Below are positions 55,398 to 64,000 of a stretch of 64,000 bases of DNA, piece by piece. Under the pieces are notes generated by a model. That model saw only the letters and a list, made by a program, of their open reading frames with translations. It ran no database searches and had not been told where the DNA came from. Source of the stretch: DATDFB01 sp036522835 (GTDB taxonomy: Bacteria; Acidobacteriota; Thermoanaerobaculia; Gp7-AA8); assembly GCA_036522835.1 (NCBI GenBank), contig DATDFB010000034.1:17974-81973 (forward strand). The letters are read 5' to 3'. Both the position numbers and the translations under genes were made by a program. Every line of letters begins with the position of its first letter. Position 1 is the stretch's first letter.

Positions 55398-55628
55398 ATG
55401 AGTGAAAAGATCAATATTTACGACGCCAAGACTCGGCTCTCGCAACTCGTCGAGCGTGCCGAAGCGGGCGAAGAGATCATTATCGCGCGAGGAGGCCGTC
55501 CTGTCGCCCGTCTGGTGCCGTTTCGCCGTCCGGCGGTCAAACGCAAGGCGGGACGCTTGCGCGGACGTATCCGCATCGGAAGCAACTTCGATGATCCTCT
55601 GCCCGCAGAAGTATTCGATCGTCGATAA
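55398..55628 (+). CDS. Phd/YefM-type antitoxin
   Basis: 76 residues: INIYDAKTRLSQLVERAEAG then EEIIIARGGRPVARLVPF, the complete Phd fold, followed by a basic and aromatic tail (RGRIRIGSNFDDPLPAEVF) of the kind that binds PIN toxins. The stop overlaps the ATG of the next frame, which encodes only the broken remains of a PIN toxin, so this antitoxin is now an orphan. Confidence 0.85.
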   Translation: MSEKINIYDAKTRLSQLVERAEAGEEIIIARGGRPVARLVPFRRPAVKRKAGRLRGRIRIGSNFDDPLPAEVFDRR

Positions 55629-55804
55629 TGATGAGGCTTCTGCTCGAAACTCTCGCGAGTGACACGCGACCTCGTTGAGGCAAAGACAGCGACGCCGCTG
55701 TGAGCTCCGCGACGATTTCGAGATCGCGATCAAGCGTCGAGGTCCCGTCGCTCGGTGCCGCGCTGGTCGTCGACGAGATCTATCGCAACAGCGCCATCCG
55801 CTGA
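55628..55804 (+). pseudogene. Decayed PIN-domain (VapC-like) toxin
   Basis: The frame starting in the antitoxin stop reads MMRLLLETLASD and ends at once; VapC toxins of Phd partners begin MRLLLDTHALLW. Further on, SSAT in one frame and FEIAIKRRG in the next reproduce the usual 'vSaas.wEIaiK' motif across a frameshift. The catalytic Asp is changed to Glu and most of the domain is deleted. This is a dead toxin next to an intact antitoxin. Confidence 0.65.
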
Positions 55805-55810
55805 TCGCCT

Positions 55811-58800
55811 CTACGACAGCAACAACTCCAGATCCTCGGCCGTGATCTGGCGCAGGATGCTGTTCTCTTCCCCGATGATGGCCTCGGCCAGCGAGCGCTT
55901 GCTCTCCTGCAGTTGCAGGATCTTCTCCTCGATCGTGTCGCGCGCCACCAGGCGATAGGCCATCACGTTACGCGACTGGCCGATGCGGTGGGCGCGGTCG
56001 ATGGCCTGCGCCTCCACGGCGGGGTTCCACCACGGGTCGAGCAGGAACACGTACTCGGCGGCGGTGAGGTTCAGCCCGAGCCCGCCCGCCTTCAGGCTGA
56101 TCAGAAAGACCGGCACCTTCGGGTCGTTCTGGAAACGCTGCACCTGCTCCTCGCGGTCGCGGCTCTTGCCGTCGATCCATGAATGCGCGATCCCGCGCTG
56201 GCGCATGCCGTCGCGCACGATCGACAGCAGCGACGTGAATTGCGAGAAGACCAGCACCTTGTGCCGCTCGTCGAGCAGGACCGGCAGCTCCTCGAAGAGC
56301 GTGTCGAGCTTTGCCGCGGCCTCGCCGCGCCGCTTCGCGTCGACCAGGCCGGGGTGGCACGCGGCCTGGCGCATGCGCAGCAGCGCCTCCAGGATGTGGA
56401 TCTTCGACGTGGCCAGCCCCTTGTCGGCGACGCGGCGGAGAAGCGAGGCGCGGTAGTAGTCGCGCAGCTCGTCGTAGAGCTTGCGCTGCTTCGGCTCGAG
56501 CTCGCACCAGATCGTCTGTTCCACGCGCTCGGGGAGCTCCGGCGCGACCTGCGCCTTGGTCCGCCGCATGATGAAGGGCCGCACGGTCTTGGCCAGCATC
56601 GTCCGCGCCTCGGCGGCCTCGGGAGTCTTGCGTCCGGCATCGCGCAGCAGCTTCGTCACGCGCGTCGACTTCGCGCGCAGCATGCCGGGGTTCAAGTATT
56701 CGAAGAGGCTGGCCAGCTCGCCGAGGTGATTCTCCACGGGCGTGCCGGTGAGAGCGAGGCGGTGACGGGCTTGCAGCAGCGTGACGGCCTTGGCCGCCTG
56801 GCTCGAGGCATTCTTGATCGCCTGGGCCTCGTCGAGAATCGCGTAGTCGAGCTCCACGCCGGCAAAGCGCTCCGCTTCGCGGCGGAGAAGAGCGTACGTA
56901 GTGAGGACGAGGTCGTAGTCGCGGAAGTGATCGGTCGTCGGCAGGCGGTCGGGCGTGGCGTGATCGAGCACGCGCAACTCGGGCGTGAAGCGCGCCGCTT
57001 CGGCCTTCCAGTTGAAGACGAGCGAGCGGGGAGCGACGACGAGCGAGGGGCGGCGCTCGGCCGCCGGCGCGCCGCGGCGCTGGTCGAGCAGCGCCAGGAC
57101 CTGCACGGTCTTGCCGAGGCCCATGTCGTCGGCGAGGCAGCCGCCGAAGCCGAGCTCGCGGAGGAAGGAGAACCATCCCAGCCCTTCCTGCTGATACGGC
57201 CGAAGCGCGCCGCGGAACGTCGGCGGCGCGGACTCCGGCGCGACGGTGGTATCGAGCACCTTCCGCCGCGCCCGGTCGAACACCTCGTCGAAGGCGACGT
57301 TCTGCCGCGTGGCCAGAAGCGCGTCGAGCAGCATGACCTGATTGCGGCGGAAGCGCAGCCCGTCGTCGTGCTCCCCCGACGCGGTGGCGAGGAACGGCTC
57401 GAGTTGCGCGCGCCACTCCGGGCGAATCAGGCCGAGCTTCCCGTCGTCGAGGCGGACGAACGACTCGCCTTTGCGCAGCGCGGTCAGGAGGCGCGGCAGG
57501 TGCACGCGTTGCCCCTCGAACGTGGCCGCGGCGTGAAGATCGAACCAGTCGATGCCGCCGCGCAGCGAGAGCTCCAGCTCGCCGCCGCCCGCGTAGACGC
57601 CATCGGTGCCGCGGACTTCCCATCCCGCTTCGATCAGGCGCGGGATGGCCTCGGCGAGGCGTGCGCGCGGAATCGACAGCGCATCGCCGTACGTCGTGAA
57701 GCCCTGTCCCCACAGCGCGTCGAGCCGCTGCGATTCGGCCTCGGCGTCGCGGAGGACGATGCTCCGCGACTTTTCGTCGTAGAGCGCGCGCGTCCGCGCG
57801 AGCGCGTTCACGCTCAGCCCGTCGTAGTGGAAGGTGGGAACGGCGTTCATGTTCGAGTCCCACGACCGGGCCTGGAGCTCGATCGTGGCTCGCGGCGCGA
57901 CGCGCCGCTCTTCCCACCGCAAGTCGGCGGGCAGCTCGATCGGAAGCGGCGACGCCGACGCGGCGATCGCTTTGAGGAACGCGTTGATCTCCTTGGCCGG
58001 AATCGTCACGTCTTCGCGGCGAAGCAGCGCGGCCCAGGCGTGCGTCTCCTCGTCGGCAAAGCGGGCGATCGAGTCGCGAAAGATGACGAAGCCGCCGCGG
58101 GTGACGGCCAGCGGCTCGCGCACGGAGATGCTCTCTTCGCCGCGGCGGAGAGTCCCGGTCAGGACATACTTGCCGCCGCGCTCCTCGGCGCGGACGGCCA
58201 GCCGCCATGGCTCGCCGCCGTCGAAGCGGACGCCGGTCTCGTACGTTCCTTTTCCGCTGCGGATCCAGAGGCGGCCGCTCTCGATGAGCTTCGGCACGAG
58301 GTACTCGGCGGCCGGCCAGGCGATGGACTGGCGCGCATCGACCATTCCGTATTCGTAAGAGCGCGCGGCAAGAATGGACAAGATCTCGCGGTCGCGCGCG
58401 TCCGGCAGGCGGGAGATCGCGCCGACGGGCAAGGAGAGCGTTTGCGGTTTGCCGAGCTCGCCGTTTTTCTTCGGAGTGCGCGCGGCGATCTCGATCAAAA
58501 CGGCCGTGCTGGACGCGGCCGGGTCGACGACCCAGAGGATCTCCGGCGGGATGCGGGCATTCTCGGCGCGATGGTACCCATACGGAGCGAGAGAGCCGAT
58601 CTGGGAGCGCCAGCGGCTCGGCTCGACGTAGGGACGGCGGTAGGGGCGGTAGGAGCGCAGCGGAGAAGCGGGCTCGTCGAAGTCGAAGTCGTCTTCGGTG
58701 AAGTCATCGTCGTCGTCGCTGAAGGGAATCGTTTCCGCCTGGTCATCGATGAGGAGGTCGTCAATGGGGCCGGGGAAGCCGATCTTCTTCGACTGGCACG

Positions 58801-59056
58801 TCACGAGCGTCGCCCAGATGTGCTTGCAGATCTCGAAGTTGCCGTCGAAGTAAGGGCAGGTGCAGGTCGCCCAGAGGGTCCGCTCTTCGTAGCGAAGGGT
58901 GATGAGGTAAATGTCGCTGCCGGTCACCGTCGCCGACACGACGTTTTCCTGGATCCGGTGGGTTCGCACCGCGCCTCCCCGCGCGTACGCCGCGCCGCGC
59001 TGGCGGACCTGGGACGGGACGAACTGCTCGAGACGGGAGAGGACGAGGAGATTCAC
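55811..59056 (-). CDS. SNF2-family DNA-dependent ATPase/helicase with SWIM zinc finger
   Basis: 1081 residues. The N-terminal SWIM finger (about 55-90) has CTCPYFDGNFEICKHIW. An acidic linker (IPFSDDDDDFTEDDFDFDE) follows, then a long middle region, then the SNF2 core: DDMGLGKTVQVLALL (motif I), ILDEAQAIKN (II), LTGTPVENHLGEL (III), VFSQFTSLL (IV), SLKAGGLGLNLTAAEYVFL (V) and DRAHRIGQSRNVMAYRLVA (VI). Probably a DNA translocase that remodels protein-DNA complexes. Single-gene transcription unit, convergent with the toxin remnant. Confidence 0.93.
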   Translation of the reverse strand: MNLLVLSRLEQFVPSQVRQRGAAYARGGAVRTHRIQENVVSATVTGSDIYLITLRYEERTLWATCTCPYFDGNFEICKHIWATLVTCQSKKIGFPGPIDDLLIDDQAETIPFSDDDDDFTEDDFDFDEPASPLRSYRPYRRPYVEPSRWRSQIGSLAPYGYHRAENARIPPEILWVVDPAASSTAVLIEIAARTPKKNGELGKPQTLSLPVGAISRLPDARDREILSILAARSYEYGMVDARQSIAWPAAEYLVPKLIESGRLWIRSGKGTYETGVRFDGGEPWRLAVRAEERGGKYVLTGTLRRGEESISVREPLAVTRGGFVIFRDSIARFADEETHAWAALLRREDVTIPAKEINAFLKAIAASASPLPIELPADLRWEERRVAPRATIELQARSWDSNMNAVPTFHYDGLSVNALARTRALYDEKSRSIVLRDAEAESQRLDALWGQGFTTYGDALSIPRARLAEAIPRLIEAGWEVRGTDGVYAGGGELELSLRGGIDWFDLHAAATFEGQRVHLPRLLTALRKGESFVRLDDGKLGLIRPEWRAQLEPFLATASGEHDDGLRFRRNQVMLLDALLATRQNVAFDEVFDRARRKVLDTTVAPESAPPTFRGALRPYQQEGLGWFSFLRELGFGGCLADDMGLGKTVQVLALLDQRRGAPAAERRPSLVVAPRSLVFNWKAEAARFTPELRVLDHATPDRLPTTDHFRDYDLVLTTYALLRREAERFAGVELDYAILDEAQAIKNASSQAAKAVTLLQARHRLALTGTPVENHLGELASLFEYLNPGMLRAKSTRVTKLLRDAGRKTPEAAEARTMLAKTVRPFIMRRTKAQVAPELPERVEQTIWCELEPKQRKLYDELRDYYRASLLRRVADKGLATSKIHILEALLRMRQAACHPGLVDAKRRGEAAAKLDTLFEELPVLLDERHKVLVFSQFTSLLSIVRDGMRQRGIAHSWIDGKSRDREEQVQRFQNDPKVPVFLISLKAGGLGLNLTAAEYVFLLDPWWNPAVEAQAIDRAHRIGQSRNVMAYRLVARDTIEEKILQLQESKRSLAEAIIGEENSILRQITAEDLELLLS

Positions 59057-59171
59057 GGGGCGGAATGATTGTAATCGAGGTCCCCCGAGGCCGAACCACC
59101 CGCCGCACGTGTTGACATTCTCGCCGGTTGAGGCGCATCGTTATCGCCGCCTATCTGCAGTCTTCACATCT

Positions 59172-59180
59172 AGGAGGTGA
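59172..59180 (+). promoter_or_regulatory. Strong ribosome-binding site for formate dehydrogenase
   Basis: AGGAGGTGA is fully complementary to the 16S rRNA 3' end and precedes the GTG at 59184 by three bases (seven from GGAGG). It fixes GTG as the start and suggests strong translation of the selenoprotein. Confidence 0.85.
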
Positions 59181-59183
59181 CCC

Positions 59184-62100
59184 GTGGAACTCTCCCGCCG
59201 CGGTTTCCTCAAGGCGACGACAGTCGGCGGCGCGGTGGCGCTCGGCTTCGACGTCTCCCAGGCACGCGCCGAGATGCGCGCGCTGAAGGTCTCCCGCACC
59301 ACGGAAACCCGCAGCATCTGTCCCTACTGCGCGGTCTCGTGCGGCGTGATCATTCACACCCTGGGCGACCGCTCGAAGAACGCCACCGCTTCCGTCGTCC
59401 ACGTCGAGGGCGATCCCGACTCGCCCATCAGCCGAGGAAGCCTTTGCCCCAAAGGCATCACCCTCAAGGACGACATCGCTCACAAAGGCCGGCTCACCAA
59501 ACCGATGGTCCGCCGTCCCGGCTCCGACAAGTGGGAGGACATCTCCTGGGACGATGCCATCGCCAAAATCGCGCGCCACGTCAAAACCACGCGCGACAAA
59601 TGCTTCGTCGCCAAGAACGCCAAGGGGCAGGTCGTCAACCGCAACCCCGGCATCGCCTGGATCGGCGGCTGCACCGACACCAACGAATTCAACTACCTGC
59701 AGTGGAAAGCGATCTCGGCCTTCGGAGTCCCCTATCGAGACTCCCAGGCCCGTGTTTGACACGGGCCCACGGTGGCCAGTTTGGCCGCCACCTTCGGCCG
59801 CGGCGCGATGACCAACGGCTGGGTCGACATCAAGAATGCCGACGTCATCCTGGCCATGGGCGGCAACCCCGCCGAGAACCATCCCGTCGGATTCAAGTGG
59901 TTCATGGAGGCGAAGCGGACGCGCAACGCCAAGCTCGTCGTCGTCGACCCGCGCTTCACGCGCACCGCGGCAGTGGCCGATTTCTACGCCCCCATCCGCC
60001 CCGGCACCGACATCGCCTTTCTCCTCGGCATCATCCGCTACGCCATTGCCAACAACCGCTACCACGCCGACTACGTCAAGCTCCACACCAACGGACCGTA
60101 CATCGTCAACGACAAATACTCGTTCAACGACGGCCTCTTCTCCGGCTTCGACACCGCGGGGAAGAAGTACGTGAAGGACTCGTGGGCGTACGAGGGCGAT
60201 CCGGCCAAGGGCGGCGCGTACCACGTCGACGACACCCTGCAGAACCCCCGCTCCGTCTTCCAGCTCTTGAAGCAACATGTCGACCGCTACACGCCGGAAA
60301 TGGTCGAGCGCATCTGCGGCACGCCGAAGGACAAGTTCCTCAAAGTCGCCGAGATCGTGACGTCGACCGGCAACGCCCAGCACGTCGGCACCATCACCTA
60401 CGCCCTCGGTTTCACCCAGCACTCCACCGGCGTGCAGATCATCCGCGCCGCGGCGATGCTGCAACTCCTCCTCGGCAACGTCGGGCGGCCCGGCGGCGGC
60501 GTCAACGCCTTCCGCGGCCACTCCAACATTCAGGGCGCCACCGACACCGCCGGCAACACCGAGATCCTTCCGGGCTACCTCAAGACCCCGCTCGGCGACC
60601 TGCAGACGCTTGCCGACTACAACAAATCCGGTGTCCCGCTCACGCTCAACAACCAGCCGTGGGCGACGATGAACTACTGGGTCAACTACCCGAAGTTCAT
60701 GGTCTCGCTGCTCAAGGCGTTGTACGGCAATGCCTCGACGAAGGACAACGACTGGGGCTACGCGTGGATGCCGAAGATCGACGGCAACTACTCGTGGATG
60801 TACATCTTCGACGACATGTACAAGGGCTCCTCGATGCGCGTCGGCGGCAAGGAGCCGGGCCCCGAGGGCTTCATCACCTTCGGCATGAACCCCGTCGGCC
60901 TCGGGCCGAACTCGAAGAAGATGATCGCCGCGCTGTCGAAGCTGAAGTGGATGGTCGTCGTCGAGAACGCCGAGACCGAGACGGCCAGCTTCTGGAAGGC
61001 GCCGCAAGAGTACGGCGGCGCGCCCGCGAATCAGATCCCGACCGAGGTCTTCCTGCTGCCGGCGGCGAACTTCGCGGAGAAGGACGGCACCTTTACCAAC
61101 TCCGCGCGCTGGATGCAGTGGAAGTGGGCGGCGCTCAATCCTCCGGGCCTGGCCAAGACCGACCAGGAGATCGTCGCGCGCATCTTCCTCGCCGTGCAGA
61201 GCCTCTACAGGAAGGAAGGGGGCGCCCTGCCGGAGCAGGTCCTCAACGTCACGTGGCAGTACACGAATCCCGTCAATCCGGACCTCGGCGAAGTCCTCAA
61301 GGAGATGAGCGGCAAAGCGCTCGCCGACATCAAGGACCCGAAGGATCCGACGAAGATCCTGAAGACGGCGGGGCAGCAGATCGACGGCTTCGGGCAGTTG
61401 CAGGACGACGGCTCGACGCTGTGCGGCAATTGGCTGCACTCCGGCGTTTACACCGAGGCCGGCAACAACGCGCAGCGGCGCAGCACCGCCGATCCGGGCG
61501 GCCTCGGCATGTTTCACAACTGGGGCTTCTCGTGGCCGGCCAACCGCCGCGTCATGTACAACCGCGCCTCCGCCGACGCCGAAGGAAAACCGTGGGATCC
61601 GACGCGCGTCGGCATCAAGTGGAACGGCGAGAAATGGGTCGGCGACGTGCCGGACATCAAGCCCGACTCGCCACCCGGGATGTACGGCGCCTTCATCATG
61701 CTGCCCGAGGGTGTCGGTCGATTGTTCGCGCCGACGCTCAACGACGGCCCGTTCCCCGAGCACTACGAAGCCGTCGAGGCGCCGATCGACAACCCGCTCC
61801 ATCCGAAGGTGACGTCGAGCCCCACCGCGCTCAAGTTCTCCTCGGACAAAGACGCTCTCGGCACCAAGGAGAAGTTCCCCATCGTCTGCACCACCTATCG
61901 CCTGACCGAGCACTTCCACTACTGGACCAAGCACCAGCAGGCGGGCGTGCTCAACGAGCTGCAGCCCGGCTTCTTCGTCGAGATCCCCGAGGCGCTGGCG
62001 AGCGAGAAAGGCATCGCCAACGGATCGAAGGTGAAAGTCACCTCGGCGCGCGGCTCCATCGAAGGGACGGCCATGGTCACCAAGCGCCTGCCGGTCATGA

Positions 62101-62270
62101 ATGTCGACGGCAAACGCGTCTGGCAGATCGGATTCCCGATCCACTGGGGCTACGCCGGCGCGCCCAATCACACCGGGCCGCTGGCGAATTTCCTGACCTC
62201 GTCGTCGGGCGACCCGAACACCTGGACCCCCGAGTACAAGGCCTTCCTTGTCACTCTCGACAAAGCGTAG
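59184..62270 (+). CDS. fdoG: Formate dehydrogenase major subunit, selenocysteine-containing
   Basis: 1028 residues if the in-frame TGA at 59757-59759 is read as selenocysteine (residue 192). Tat signal (LSRRGFLKATTVGG), then the 4Fe-4S motif CPYCAVSCGV with the last Cys in SRGSLCPKG. The active-site region reads SQARV-U-HGPTVASLAATFG, the FdnG/FdoG consensus with Sec as molybdenum/tungsten ligand followed by the catalytic His. The molybdopterin segments (GGNPAENHPVGFKW, VVDPRFTRTAAVAD, LLLGNVGRPGGGVNAFRGHS) and the C-terminal domain are intact in the same frame. It oxidises formate in the periplasm and passes electrons to the beta subunit. First gene of a fdoGHI-fdhE operon. Confidence 0.95.
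59760..59792 (+). promoter_or_regulatory. Putative bacterial SECIS element
   Basis: Directly 3' of the UGA, GGT-GGCC-AGTTT-GGCC-gcc-ACC (59771-59792) can fold into a stem with an apical AGUUU loop and a three-base bulge. Loop position and GU content parallel the E. coli fdhF bSECIS (loop GGUCU at the same distance). It would recruit SelB-GTP-Sec-tRNA. No selA, selB or selC lies in this window. Confidence 0.75.
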
Positions 62271-62283
62271 GAGGAGGCGAGAG

Positions 62284-63147
62284 ATGGTTGCGCAAACGCT
62301 CGAAATCAAATCCTCCTCGGCGTCGATGTGGGGAACGACCACCGGCATCCGCACGCTGCCGACGGTCTCGAAGTACATCGACACCTCCACCTGCATCGGC
62401 TGCAAGGCGTGCGAGGCCGCCTGCCAGGAGTGGAACGATCTGAAGCGCGTGCCGACGGCGCAGGACGGCTCGTATCAGACGATGCCCGCGCTCGACGCCG
62501 AGTTCTGGAACCTCATCAAGTTCCGCGAGCAGGACACCGCCGACGGCCTCGCCTGGCTCATGCGCAAAGACCAGTGCATGCACTGCGCGGAGCCGGGATG
62601 CCTGGCGGCGTGTCCGGCGCCCGGCGCGATCGTGCAGTACGCGAACGGCATCGTCGACGTGAACCCGGAGGCGTGCATCGGCTGCGGGTATTGCGCGACG
62701 GGGTGCCCCTTCGAGGTGCCGAAGTTCCACGCCAAGACCGGGAAGATGGCCAAGTGCACGCTCTGCGTCGACCGCGTCGAGGTCGGCCTCGAGCCGGCCT
62801 GCATCAAAGCGTGTCCGACGGGGTGTCTCAACTTCGGCACGAAGGAGGACATGGTCGCCCTCGGCAATCTGCGCGTGGATCAGTTGCGGGCGTCGGGGTT
62901 CAAGGACGCGGTCTTGTACGACCCGCCGGGCGTCGGCGGGACGTCGGTCGTGACGGTGCTGAAGTTCAACAAGCCGGAGTGGTACGAGCTCCCGGCCGAT
63001 CCGCACGTGCCGATCGGCGTGCGCGTCTGGAAGCAGATCCTGCGGCCCGTCGGCGTGATCGCCGCGTTCCTCTCCATCTTCGCGGTGTTCGGCCACTACA
63101 CGAAGTACGGGCCGAAGGAAGTCGTCGAGGAGAAATCCGATGAGTAG
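62284..63147 (+). CDS. fdoH: Formate dehydrogenase iron-sulfur (beta) subunit
   Basis: 287 residues. Four ferredoxin-type clusters: CIGCKACEAACQEW, CMHCAEPGCLAACP, CIGCGYCATGCPF and CTLCVDRVEVGLEPACIKACP. A C-terminal membrane helix (PVGVIAAFLSIFAVFG) anchors the subunit, as in FdnH. It conducts electrons from the Sec/Mo site to the cytochrome b subunit. It has its own ribosome-binding site (AGGAGG) and overlaps the gamma gene by 8 bp. Confidence 0.95.
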   Translation: MVAQTLEIKSSSASMWGTTTGIRTLPTVSKYIDTSTCIGCKACEAACQEWNDLKRVPTAQDGSYQTMPALDAEFWNLIKFREQDTADGLAWLMRKDQCMHCAEPGCLAACPAPGAIVQYANGIVDVNPEACIGCGYCATGCPFEVPKFHAKTGKMAKCTLCVDRVEVGLEPACIKACPTGCLNFGTKEDMVALGNLRVDQLRASGFKDAVLYDPPGVGGTSVVTVLKFNKPEWYELPADPHVPIGVRVWKQILRPVGVIAAFLSIFAVFGHYTKYGPKEVVEEKSDE

Positions 63148-63817
63148 CAGCGTCGCCGAGACTCCCATCGTCGTGGCGCGGCACCGCGAGAACGTCATCG
63201 TCGAGGGCGAGATCATCCGCCACCGGCGCGCCTCGCGCCTCATTCACTGGTCGGTCGCGTTCACGTTCTTTCTCGCCCTCATCACCGGCATGCCGATCTG
63301 GACGCCGCTCTTCCGCTGGATGGCGGCGCTCGTCGGCGGGCTCGAGGTCGCGCGCATCATCCATCCGTACGCCGGCGTGCTCTTCTTCCTCGTGTCGGTG
63401 CTGCAGTTCTTCCACTGGCTCGGGGACATGCATTTCCGTCCCGACGAGAAGGGCTCGTGGCGGCCGTCGAAGCTGATGGCGTACATGCGCTACGAAGACA
63501 CGGCGCCCGAGGGGGGGAAGTACAACCCGGGGCAGAAAGTGTTCTTCTGGGCCGTGACCCTCGGCGCGCTCGGGCTGCTCGTCAGCGGCGTGGTGATGTG
63601 GTTCCCGCTGCGCTTCCCGCCGGTCGTGCGCGAGCTGGCCATCCTGCTGCACGACATCACCTTCATCTGCTTCTTCGTCGGCATCGTCTTTCACATCTAC
63701 CTCGGCACGGCCGCGGAGCCGGGCACGTTCCGCTCGATGATTCGCGGCACGGTCACGCGGCCGTGGGCGCGGCTCCATCACCCCGGCTGGCTGAAGGAGA
63801 TCGACAAGAGCGAATGA
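63140..63817 (+). CDS. fdoI: Formate dehydrogenase cytochrome b556 (gamma) subunit
   Basis: 225 residues with four transmembrane helices. Heme-ligand His candidates lie in ASRLIHWSVAFTF, ARIIHPYAGVLFF, LAILLHDITFICFF and VGIVFHIYLGT, the FdnI/FdoI arrangement. It passes electrons to quinone, so the complex couples formate oxidation to respiration. The stop overlaps the next ATG (ATGA at 63814-63817). Confidence 0.93.
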   Translation: MSSSVAETPIVVARHRENVIVEGEIIRHRRASRLIHWSVAFTFFLALITGMPIWTPLFRWMAALVGGLEVARIIHPYAGVLFFLVSVLQFFHWLGDMHFRPDEKGSWRPSKLMAYMRYEDTAPEGGKYNPGQKVFFWAVTLGALGLLVSGVVMWFPLRFPPVVRELAILLHDITFICFFVGIVFHIYLGTAAEPGTFRSMIRGTVTRPWARLHHPGWLKEIDKSE

Positions 63818-64000
63818 CCCTGACCGCCACTTCGGTGCGCGCGGAGCTCGAACGGCGCTCCGCGCGCGCCTTGTCGCTCCCGGCATGCCCCATCCTCGCG
63901 TTCGTGGCGGTGCTGTGCCGCGCGCAGGCCTCGATCGCTGGCGCGTTGGACGACGGGCGCACGCCGTGCGCCCCTACCGACGCCACCGGTAGGGGCGCAC
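63814..64000 (+). CDS. fdhE: FdhE-like formate dehydrogenase accessory protein, 5' part only
   Basis: About 62 residues before the window ends: VRAELERRSARALSLPACPI then LAFVAVLCRAQASIAG, comparable in pattern to the N-terminal helices of FdhE (RAERLRELA..., FAALIAHAQ). FdhE binds Tat-exported formate dehydrogenase and is needed for its assembly, which fits its place after fdoI. From residue 48 on (DGRTPCAPTDATGRGA) the sequence is the palindromic element also found in the LMF gene, again in frame. Confidence 0.7.
   Translation, partial: MTLTATSVRAELERRSARALSLPACPILAFVAVLCRAQASIAGALDDGRTPCAPTDATGRGA
63955..64000. repeat. Palindrome of family GGGCGCACG, second copy, cut by window end
   Basis: GGGCGCACGCCGTGCGCCCC, TACC, a short spacer and GGTAGGGGCGCAC match 36208-36270. 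It lies inside the start of fdhE and keeps its frame as far as can be seen. Confidence 0.88.

Noticed and set aside
59184..62270. Formate dehydrogenase alpha gene broken by a nonsense mutation
   Set aside because: The TGA occupies the known Sec position, the frame is unchanged on both sides, no other damage is seen and a SECIS-like hairpin follows.
1..64000. tRNA, rRNA or prophage genes
   Set aside because: By eye I found no tRNA-like cloverleaf with a CCA-end motif, no rRNA signature, and no integrase, terminase or capsid genes.

Overview
The window is GC-rich, densely packed chromosomal DNA. It probably comes from a soil or sediment member of the Acidobacteriota (Thermoanaerobaculia-like) or a related deep lineage. 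That placement is an inference from gene content and style: many secreted beta-helix, neprosin, M49 and S8 proteins, lipase-maturation-factor and STT3-like membrane proteins, a selenocysteine formate dehydrogenase, several toxin-antitoxin pairs and a heavy load of small palindromic repeats. No marker was compared with a database. I found no rRNA, tRNA, prophage, CRISPR array or intact insertion sequence.

Layout. 1-1.6 kb: toxin-antitoxin debris (partial Phd antitoxin, transposase remnant, complete YefM-YoeB pair). 1.6-14.8 kb: housekeeping and secreted enzymes (MetX-like hydrolase, FabH-like synthase, RND adaptor, lipoprotein amidohydrolase, PurH, uracil-DNA glycosylase, threonine aldolase, GlmS-like protein). 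15-22.4 kb: a cadherin-like surface protein, an XRE regulator, then a tightly overlapping run of a Cys-rich protein, a hydrolase stub, VapBC, an adenosine-deaminase-like protein and a double receiver protein, with dinB antisense to its end. 22.4-31 kb: D-threonine-aldolase-like enzyme, a large PAS-GGDEF-EAL protein behind a CRP-like site, a 43-bp tandem array, a RelE-like pair, an M49-like peptidase and two convergent single receivers. 31-49.5 kb: RsgA, erythromycin-esterase-like protein, neprosin, LMF and STT3-like membrane proteins, subtilase, ParE, multiheme cytochrome-TPR protein, a nucleotidyltransferase pair, ParC and LspA. 50-54.3 kb: a complete sugar-type ABC importer. 55.8-59.1 kb: a SWIM-SNF2 helicase. 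59.2-64 kb: formate dehydrogenase fdoGHI-type operon with the start of fdhE; the alpha subunit reads through an in-frame UGA as selenocysteine with a plausible bacterial SECIS hairpin.

The most unusual property is the repeat landscape. At least five unrelated families of small palindromes are scattered through the window. A 57-bp REP-like inverted dimer (three single-arm copies also occur) shows compensatory arm changes and begins exactly two bases after the stop codon of five different genes. A second class is hairpins whose arms are built from tandem 7-8-nt units; the unit sequence differs from hairpin to hairpin but the architecture is constant. Several elements lie inside genes and keep the reading frame open (uracil-DNA glycosylase, LMF, STT3-like protein twice, cytochrome, FdhE), as Rickettsia palindromic elements do, but here from several families at once. 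One REP arm appears to have removed the stop codon of dinB.

Genes are compressed: ATGA/GTGA overlaps inside operons, convergent 3' overlaps of 14-29 bp, and divergent pairs whose start codons overlap or lie only 5 bp apart.
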